Shown here: positions 59,009 through 64,000 of the stretch, one piece after another
How the letters are laid out: every line of letters begins with the position of its first letter
Position numbering within the stretch: position 1 is the first letter of the stretch
NCBI GenBank assembly: GCA_045222555.1
Contig: JBGUYY010000097.1
Coordinates: 124,001-188,000, forward strand
DNA length: 64,000 nucleotides
Reading direction: 5' to 3'
Source: UBA1756 sp045222555
Lineage (GTDB): Bacteria > Bacteroidota > Bacteroidia > Bacteroidales > WCHB1-69
The notes under the pieces: generated by a model
What the model was told of the DNA's origin: nothing
What the model saw: the letters and a program-made list of their open reading frames with translations, nothing else
The model's database searches: none
Translations under genes and position numbers: made by a program

Positions 59009-60390
59009 TAGTAGGCGCCGCTGTTACGGCCTTTAATTCTTCCGTTCTTGGTAAATCCATCGTAGTGTCTCATCAACAGGTGGGACTCAATCTGCTGGAG
59101 GGTATCCAACACAACGCCGACCATAATGAGGAGGGAAGTACCGCCGAAGAACTGCGCGAACTGGTCGTTGACACCGAAGAGGGCGCGCACGATGGCGGGG
59201 AGCACAGCCACAAAGGCGAGGAAGATAGAGCCCGGGAGGGTGATCTTCGACATGATGTCGTCGATGAACTGGGCGGTCTGCTTGCCAGGTTTCACACCCG
59301 GAATGAAGCCGCCGTTCTTCTTCAGATCCTCAGCGATCTGTGACGGGTTGATGGTGATAGCTGTATAGAAATAGGTAAACAGGATAATCATCACGAAATA
59401 GACGATGTTGTATCCCCAACCGTTCGGGTTGATGAAGCTGTAGCCGAAACCGCCTTCGCGGAAGTCAGCCATGCTGATGAAGGTGATGGGGAGCATCATG
59501 AGCGCCTGGGCGAAGATGATCGGCATAACGCCGGCCGCATTGACCTTGAGGGGAAGGAAGTTGCGGGTGCCGCCGTACTGCTTGTTGCCCACGATACGCT
59601 TGGCATACTGCACGGGGATGCGGCGGGTACCCTGCACCAGCATGATGCTGAAGAGGATGACCAGGAGCATGACGAGCAGCTCGATGATGAAGACGATGGG
59701 GCCACCGCCGTTTTCGGTAACGCGAGCCTCGAACTCATAACGGAGTGCGGAGGGGAAGCGGGCGATGATACCCACCATGATGATCATGGAAATACCGTTA
59801 CCGATACCCTTGTCGGTGATCTTCTCACCCAACCACATCAGGAACAGAGTGGCGCAGATGAGCAGGATGAAGGAGACAAAGGCGAACACCGAGATACCGA
59901 AAATAGAGGTGGACGGGATCCCGAACAGCGTGGTGTTGACCATGGTTTGAGAAAGGGCAGCACTACCATAACGACCGGAGAGGTTGCCGATGTAGGCGGG
60001 AGCCTGGATGGCGACCACGAGGATGGTCAGGTAGCGGGTGATCTTGTTGATCTGCTTACGGCCGCTCTCGCCCTCTTTCTGCAAACGCTGGAAGTAAGGC
60101 ACCACCAGGGTGAGCAGCTGGATGACGATGGAGGCGGAGATGTAAGGCATGATACCCAAGGCGAAGATGGAGGCCTTGGAGAATGCACCGCCCGAGAAAA
60201 GGTCAAGCATACCCATCAGACCTTCGCTCGACTGCTTGGTGAAAGCGGACAAAGCGCCGGGATTGACACCGGGGAGGACGATGTGGGTACCCAGACGATA
60301 AATCAAGATGATGAGGAGCGTGTAAAGGATTCTCTTGCGCAGGTCCTCAATCTTGAAGATGTTTGTTATTGTTTCAATGAATTTTTTCAT
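59008..60390 (-). CDS. secY: Preprotein translocase subunit SecY
   Basis: A 460-residue inner-membrane channel protein with ten predicted helices. The N-terminal RILYTLLIILIYRLGTHIVLPG and SGGAFSKASIFALGIMPYISASI (plug/helix 2), SVFAFVSFILLICATLFLMW, and C-terminal LSSLLI-type segments fit SecY. The cytoplasmic loop between helices 8 and 9 is basic (GGFIPGVKPGKQT). Slightly longer than E. coli SecY (443). Confidence 0.97.
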   Translation of the reverse strand: MKKFIETITNIFKIEDLRKRILYTLLIILIYRLGTHIVLPGVNPGALSAFTKQSSEGLMGMLDLFSGGAFSKASIFALGIMPYISASIVIQLLTLVVPYFQRLQKEGESGRKQINKITRYLTILVVAIQAPAYIGNLSGRYGSAALSQTMVNTTLFGIPSTSIFGISVFAFVSFILLICATLFLMWLGEKITDKGIGNGISMIIMVGIIARFPSALRYEFEARVTENGGGPIVFIIELLVMLLVILFSIMLVQGTRRIPVQYAKRIVGNKQYGGTRNFLPLKVNAAGVMPIIFAQALMMLPITFISMADFREGGFGYSFINPNGWGYNIVYFVMIILFTYFYTAITINPSQIAEDLKKNGGFIPGVKPGKQTAQFIDDIMSKITLPGSIFLAFVAVLPAIVRALFGVNDQFAQFFGGTSLLIMVGVVLDTLQQIESHLLMRHYDGFTKNGRIKGRNSGAY

Positions 60391-60411
60391 AATGGCTGGT
60401 TAAAGGTTGGA

Positions 60412-60879
60412 TTACTGTTGGTCAGCGGGGGCACCGATGATGTTGACGGAACCGCCGTTCTTTTCGATAGCCTCTTTGGCAGTGGCGGAGAAGGCGTGAG
60501 CCGTGACGGTCAGCTGGCAGCTGAGCTCGCCCTTACCCAAAATCTTAATCAAGTCTTTCTTCTTAACCAAACCATTGGAAATCAAAACCTCAGGAGTGAT
60601 TTCGGAAATGTTGGTCTTCTCATAAATGTGCTGCAGCGTGCTGATGTTGATGGCGCTGTATTCCACACGGTTGATGTTCTTAAAGCCGCGCTTCGGCAGG
60701 ATTCTGTAGATAGGCATCTGGCCGCCTTCGAAACCGATCTTGCGGCTGTAGCCGGAACGTGACTGTGCACCCTTGTGGCCACGGGTGGAGGTACCGCCCT
60801 TGCCGGAGCCTTGTCCACGTCCTACTCTTTTACTTCCTTTCGTTGAATTCTGTGCGGGGGTCAAAGTATGTAAATTCAT
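60412..60879 (-). CDS. rplO: 50S ribosomal protein L15
   Basis: A 155-residue protein with the Gly/Lys-rich N-terminus (GSKRVGRGQGSGKGGTSTRG, GHKGAQSRSG), FEGGQMPIYRILPKRGF and a C-terminal globular domain. It lies 21 nt upstream of secY. Confidence 0.97.
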   Translation of the reverse strand: MNLHTLTPAQNSTKGSKRVGRGQGSGKGGTSTRGHKGAQSRSGYSRKIGFEGGQMPIYRILPKRGFKNINRVEYSAINISTLQHIYEKTNISEITPEVLISNGLVKKKDLIKILGKGELSCQLTVTAHAFSATAKEAIEKNGGSVNIIGAPADQQ

Positions 60880-60906
60880 ATCTCTCTACTCTATAAACGT
60901 TTATAA

Positions 60907-61086
60907 TTAAATTTCTTCTACGGTAACCAAATGTTTTACCTTCTCTACAATACCGAGGATCTGCGGAGTGCCCTCGTGTTCAACGGTCTGATGCATCTTT
61001 TTCAAACCCAATGCCTGAAGAGATCTCTTCTGACGCTCTGAGCGGTCAATGGAGCTCTTAACTTGTGTGATTCTTAGCTTTTTCAT
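60907..61086 (-). CDS. rpmD: 50S ribosomal protein L30
   Basis: A 59-residue protein read from ATG 61086 to TAA 60907: KKLRITQVKSSIDRSERQKR, SLQALGLKKMHQTVEHE and an acidic end (VTVEEI). It fits the L30 core RxTxxxSxIgxxxxq..tLxxLGLkk. It is the first gene of this ribosomal run; the usual upstream neighbours rpsE and rplR are missing here. Confidence 0.95.
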   Translation of the reverse strand: MKKLRITQVKSSIDRSERQKRSLQALGLKKMHQTVEHEGTPQILGIVEKVKHLVTVEEI

Positions 61087-61277
61087 CTAATTTTTGGTAT
61101 TAAGTTATTACTAAATTTTCAAAATTCCAGCCATTTTCGGAGTTTTCAGCCCCTCCATCCGCATTTTCCCTTCGCCCCATAGCAACCTTGCACATAATGC
61201 AATAAACTGAATATCAATTTATTACAACATCAGAAAACGCTTCAAGCCCTACGATGGCCTTGCATTTTTTAAGCCTG
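61087..61277 (-). other. Leader of the rpmD operon (unassigned sequence)
   Basis: About 190 nt between the promoter element and rpmD, part of the 325-nt gene-free stretch 61087-61411. On the minus strand it contains several GC-rich patches (GGGGCTGAAAACTCC, GGGGCGAAGGGAAAA) that could pair with C-rich parts nearby. I see no named riboswitch or ribosomal-protein leader motif. The rest (61286-61411) is A/T-rich and holds the end region of the next lipoprotein gene; I see nothing there. Confidence 0.4.
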
Positions 61278-61285
61278 CAAATATA
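61278..61285 (-). promoter_or_regulatory. -7 promoter element of the rpmD-rplQ operon
   Basis: TATATTTG followed by CAGG, 191 nt upstream of the rpmD ATG. It indicates independent transcription of the distal ribosomal genes. Confidence 0.6.
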
Positions 61286-61411
61286 CATTATTTTTTGATT
61301 GGTGCGAACTTTACCGATTTTTTTCAAAAAAATTCATCTTTTCACCCCATTTTGACCAAAATCATGCCCGAAATTCATCTATCAAGCAGATTTTGTTTCC
61401 ATTTTTCCGCA

Positions 61412-61858
61412 TTAACGCTTCGAACCCGAAAACGTGGTGTGCCCCACGAACTCCCCTTCGCTGAGGTAGCGGATATCGAGCGTCATGGTGGCCGTGTAGA
61501 AGTGCGCTTCCACCTTCAACGCATCCACATGCGCAAGGAAATGTCCCTCCTGCAAGCCGCAAAGCGACAGCAGCTGCGACACTTGCGATGCCGTGACCGA
61601 CCCGTCATAGAAGTACCCTTCTTTACTATATTGCAGCTCTACAATATTTTGTATCAATAAATTAGAGGGCGTAGTTACACTCTGCATCACCTCAAAATCC
61701 ACAATGGTGTCCAACGAGACATTCTCCTCACTGCGGGTGGTGGAGAACTCGCCATGGTACTGTCCGGCGTATGCTGCAGCCTTGCGCTCCGCACGGTTCT
61801 CCTTGCAACCGCAAAACAGCACTACTGACATACAGAACAAAACAAAGAATCTTTTCAT
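61412..61858 (-). CDS. Lipoprotein, paralogue of the one at 62774
   Basis: A 148-residue lipoprotein starting at 61858 (MKRFFVLFCMSVVLFCGCKEN; Cys acylation site at GC). The mature part, AAAYAGQYHGEFSTTR onward, matches the protein at 62774-63238 in the order A-x-AGxYxGxF, then a strand with IVELQYSKEGYFYDGS, and a C-terminal beta segment ending TTFSGSKR. I recognise no named family. Its start is 5 nt from the GYF gene's stop, and they are probably one unit. Confidence 0.75.
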   Translation of the reverse strand: MKRFFVLFCMSVVLFCGCKENRAERKAAAYAGQYHGEFSTTRSEENVSLDTIVDFEVMQSVTTPSNLLIQNIVELQYSKEGYFYDGSVTASQVSQLLSLCGLQEGHFLAHVDALKVEAHFYTATMTLDIRYLSEGEFVGHTTFSGSKR

Positions 61859-61862
61859 ATCA

Positions 61863-62486
61863 CTAACGGGCTCTGCGTGCATTTCTGAGCTGTTTCGCCA
61901 TCTTGACACACATTAATATTGAGAACACCAGCAGGAAGATAGCAACGAAGATGAAATAAGTACCCCATCCCTCGTTTTCAATTCCATACGAAAAATCGTC
62001 CCAATACGAGTTATAATGCCAGTCATTATTAGCTACGAGGAAAGAAGCGTAGCCAATCATTGACAAGGACATCACCATGCCCACGAAGGAGAAAATAAAG
62101 AGCAACAGGGTGAATTTTTTACGACCCCGAGGAGGCAATTCCGTGAAGCTGACCGGCTGTACAGGCTGTGGATCAGCGCATTGAACAGGCTTCGGGGCAG
62201 GCTGTATAGGAGGTTGTGGGGCGGGCTGAGCGGGAGGCTGTGGCACCCTTACTGGCGCAGGCGGTGGCGGTGGCGGAACCGGCACAGGAGCAGCTTTCGG
62301 CAGCGGCGGCGGTGCCACTGGCAAGAACTCCTTCATCTCCGGCACATTCTTTGCACGCTTCCATTCCGTCAATCCCTCAAACCATACAAGGGTGTCGGCT
62401 TGTATCGACTTGGACTTCATCTCCTCCTTGGAGAAGGGTCCGAACTGATTTTTCCCATCCGAATAGTAAAATATTGTAGGCTCCAT
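61863..62486 (-). CDS. GYF_2 domain membrane protein
   Basis: A 207-residue protein. Residues ~5-50 are a GYF_2 (DUF4339) domain (FYYSDGKNQFGPFSKEEM, DTLVWFEGLTEWKRA) that binds proline-rich ligands. A long Pro/Ala-rich linker at ~55-115 could itself be such a ligand. Two membrane helices follow at ~123-150 (TLLLFIFSFVGMVMSLSMIG) and ~180-200 (YFIFVAIFLLVFSILMCVKM). The function is unknown. It lies 2 nt after the next small membrane gene. Confidence 0.85.
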   Translation of the reverse strand: MEPTIFYYSDGKNQFGPFSKEEMKSKSIQADTLVWFEGLTEWKRAKNVPEMKEFLPVAPPPLPKAAPVPVPPPPPPAPVRVPQPPAQPAPQPPIQPAPKPVQCADPQPVQPVSFTELPPRGRKKFTLLLFIFSFVGMVMSLSMIGYASFLVANNDWHYNSYWDDFSYGIENEGWGTYFIFVAIFLLVFSILMCVKMAKQLRNARRAR

Positions 62487-62488
62487 AA

Positions 62489-62671
62489 CTATTTTTTGCT
62501 AAAGGCGTTAATAACAGCGAAAACACTGAAGGCGACAAAGAAACAGAGAACGATTGCGATACATAACAACATCATTCCATTTTCCTCTCTGACGCACAAC
62601 GGAATAAGGGATCCCGCGATAATCAAATTGATAGCGCTCAAAGCCCCGGCAATAATGGACAATACTTTCAT
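62489..62671 (-). CDS. Small two-helix membrane protein
   Basis: A 60-residue protein starting at 62671 (MKVLSIIAGALSAINLIIAG), with one helix at ~2-23 and another at ~33-56 (MMLLCIAIVLCFFVAFSVFA). A TATTTTTG element lies 21 nt upstream, which supports it as a real gene. It is 2 nt upstream of the GYF gene, so the two are cotranscribed. Confidence 0.65.
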   Translation of the reverse strand: MKVLSIIAGALSAINLIIAGSLIPLCVREENGMMLLCIAIVLCFFVAFSVFAVINAFSKK

Positions 62672-62692
62672 GAATAACGATTTTTGTGACCG

Positions 62693-62700
62693 CAAAAATA
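62693..62700 (-). promoter_or_regulatory. -7 promoter element of the small membrane / GYF / lipoprotein unit
   Basis: TATTTTTG followed by CGGTC, 21 nt upstream of the ATG at 62671. Confidence 0.6.
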
Positions 62701-62716
62701 CAATTATTTTTCAAAT

Positions 62717-62752
62717 AAAAAAGGAGAAAAGCACATTGCCTCTCTCCTTTTT
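62717..62752 (-). terminator. Terminator of the lipoprotein gene 62774
   Basis: On the minus strand AAAAAGGAGA..TCTCCTTTTTT, 21 nt after the stop; the stem is 6-8 bp. Confidence 0.75.
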
Positions 62753-62773
62753 ATGAAATGCGTAAAGATTCAA

Positions 62774-63238
62774 TTACTGCTTGTCGCCTTTGAAGGTGGC
62801 AATCACCACATCGGCTTCTACACCGAGTACGATGGCCTTGTAGTAAATCTTTGTGGTGACGGTATTTCCTGAGAACTCGGATCTCACCAGAATTTTCTCA
62901 ATCGTCTCGTCGGTGTACTGGCTGATGCCAATCAGATTGGTGGCTGCGGAAAGCATCTCAGCGGTATAGGTATCCTCGGCACTTTCATACACGCCAGTCT
63001 TTTGGCGCTGAAGCTCAATCACATACTCCCACATCAGGTTGTCCATGTTGAGGGGGTTCTGTTTGAAATGGAGCTTACCCGTCTTGGTGCTGGTGGTGTT
63101 GTCGCTGGTTTTGAGAATCGTGAAAGTACCGCTGTAGGTGCCAGCACAAGCGGCAGACTCATCGGAATAGGGTGATTCTTTGCAGCCCGAGAATGCGACA
63201 GCTGCAATGCAAACCATAATGAAGAATAATTTTTTCAT
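62774..63238 (-). CDS. Lipoprotein, paralogue of the one at 61412
   Basis: A 154-residue lipoprotein: MKKLFFIMVCIAAVAFSGC with Cys at residue 19. The mature part begins ESPYSDESAACAGTYSGTFT and contains VIELQRQKTGVYES and YTDETIEKILVRSEFSGN. These align in order with the shorter protein at 61412-61858. I know no function. It has its own promoter and terminator. Confidence 0.78.
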   Translation of the reverse strand: MKKLFFIMVCIAAVAFSGCKESPYSDESAACAGTYSGTFTILKTSDNTTSTKTGKLHFKQNPLNMDNLMWEYVIELQRQKTGVYESAEDTYTAEMLSAATNLIGISQYTDETIEKILVRSEFSGNTVTTKIYYKAIVLGVEADVVIATFKGDKQ

Positions 63239-63296
63239 AGTCTGATGTTTTTAAGTTATACAATATAATATTTATAATTTCAAAAGAATGGAGTTG

Positions 63297-63304
63297 CAAA
63301 AATA
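63297..63304 (-). promoter_or_regulatory. -7 promoter element of lipoprotein gene 62774
   Basis: TATTTTTG followed by CAACTCC, 58 nt upstream of the ATG at 63238. Confidence 0.6.
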
Positions 63305-63344
63305 CAACTTAATTTGAAATATTATAATACCTACGAAGAAAAAA

Positions 63345-64000
63345 CTACTCGTTTTCATCAGGTTGCACATTTTCCTCAGTGGTGGGAGTTTCGTTTTCGG
63401 CGTCAACGACTGTTTCGTCCGTCACCTCCTCCCCTACTTCCGGCTCCTCCTCTTCACGCGGCACACGCGACACAGCGGCAATCATGTCCTTTTCGCCCAA
63501 GTTAATGAGTTTCACACCCTGGGTGGCACGGCCGAGCACACGGAGCGTATCCACATGGAGACGGATGGCGATGCCGGAGCGGTTGATGATCATGAGGTCG
63601 TCTTCGTCAGTAACCCTCTGGATGGCGATAAGGCCGCCCGTCTTCTCCGTGATGTTGAGGGTCTTCACACCCTTACCGCCACGGTTGGTGATGCGGTAAT
63701 CTTCCAGCAGCGAGCGCTTGCCGAAGCCCTTCTCCGACACCACAAGGATGTTGTCGTTGGGCGTGTCCACGCACACCATGCCAATCACGCGGTCGTCGTC
63801 GCCAGCGAGGGTGATACCCCGCACACCCATGGAGTCGCGGCCCACCGCACGCACGGTGCTTTCATGGAAACGCACTGCCTTGCCAGAATGGCCGGCCAGC
63901 AGCAGCTCGTTGTCGCCGGAGGTGAGTGTAGCCTCCACAAGGTGGTCGTCCTCGCGGATGTTGATCGCGATGATACCCATGGCACGCGGGCGCGAGTAGC
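63345..64000 (-). CDS. gyrA: DNA gyrase subunit A, C-terminal part (partial at window edge)
   Basis: The minus strand from 64000 to the stop at 63345 encodes ~217 residues of the GyrA C-terminal beta-pinwheel: YSRPRAMGIIAINI, LLLAGHSGKAVRFHES, VRAVGRDSMGVRGI, LVVSEKGFGKRSLLEDYR, GGKGVKTLNITEKTGGLIAI and RATQGVKLINL. An acidic tail of ~40 residues (REEEEPEVGEEVTDE and onward) ends it. The N-terminal breakage-reunion domain and the GyrA box are outside the window. A long acidic tail that tunes supercoiling is known in other GyrA proteins. Confidence 0.96.
   Translation of the reverse strand, partial: YSRPRAMGIIAINIREDDHLVEATLTSGDNELLLAGHSGKAVRFHESTVRAVGRDSMGVRGITLAGDDDRVIGMVCVDTPNDNILVVSEKGFGKRSLLEDYRITNRGGKGVKTLNITEKTGGLIAIQRVTDEDDLMIINRSGIAIRLHVDTLRVLGRATQGVKLINLGEKDMIAAVSRVPREEEEPEVGEEVTDETVVDAENETPTTEENVQPDENE

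Overview
The window reads as chromosomal DNA of a Bacteroidales bacterium (phylum Bacteroidota). The signs are Bacteroidota-type -7 promoter elements (TAnnTTTG) in front of most transcription units, type IX secretion (T9SS) C-terminal sorting domains on several secreted proteins, FISUMP and DUF3078/DUF4837 proteins, an SRP RNA of the Bacteroidota type, a zapA / 6S-like RNA / rny order, and a TonB-dependent receptor with a carboxypeptidase-like N-terminal domain. Two 5'-truncated or 3'-truncated genes sit at the edges (a TonB-dependent receptor at the left, gyrA at the right). I see no prophage, insertion sequence, tRNA, rRNA or CRISPR array.

Left part (1-6100, minus strand): ppdK, an arginase-fold protein that lacks most metal ligands, a DUF3078 outer-membrane protein, a LEA14-like lipoprotein and the start of a TonB-dependent receptor form one tightly spaced unit. 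6200-9830 (+) is a two-gene secreted module: a zinc peptidase of the M64 (IgA peptidase) family overlapping a PNGase F-like glycoamidase with a discoidin domain and a T9SS tail. A YbgC-type thioesterase and a serpin-like lipoprotein face it on the other strand.

11500-17860 (+) is a housekeeping and central-metabolism run: ptb, a lipoprotein, aspS, glycogen debranching enzyme, ribD. 18800-29700 (+) holds gap translationally coupled to a giant PPDK-like phosphotransfer protein (ATP-grasp and His domains but no PEP barrel, with about 870 residues of unassigned N-terminus), then two streptopain-like C10 cysteine proteases with T9SS tails that flank nadE. 29800-37000 (+) holds a PepSY-like protein, prmA, a DUF4837 lipoprotein, an ECF sigma factor overlapping a membrane protein that ends in a T9SS type B sorting domain, and a WG-repeat membrane protein.

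37000-44260 contains metK (minus) behind a candidate SAM-II riboswitch, thiN and a HAD phosphatase (+), a 1086-residue T9SS cargo protein, a cluster of dispersed-type palindromic repeats, a reverse rubrerythrin (minus) and the SRP RNA. 44260-52930 (+) contains a YciO family protein, a polysaccharide flippase with a coupled methyltransferase, a DUF1016 nuclease, a double-PAP2/FISUMP fusion, a small coiled-coil gene, zapA, a 6S-like RNA and rny.

52930-64000 (minus) contains a second FISUMP protein, a small secreted protein, the distal part of the ribosomal spc/alpha operons (rpmD-rplO-secY-map-infA-rpmJ-rpsM-rpsK-rpsD-rpoA-rplQ), then a small cluster of lipoproteins and membrane proteins, and the 3' end of gyrA. 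The ribosomal run starts at rpmD with its own promoter and a ~190-nt leader; the usual upstream neighbour rpsE is absent. The likeliest places for undescribed biology are the sigma / T9SS-tailed membrane protein pair, the gap-coupled PPDK-like protein, the inactive-looking arginase and PAP2 domains, and the dispersed repeats.
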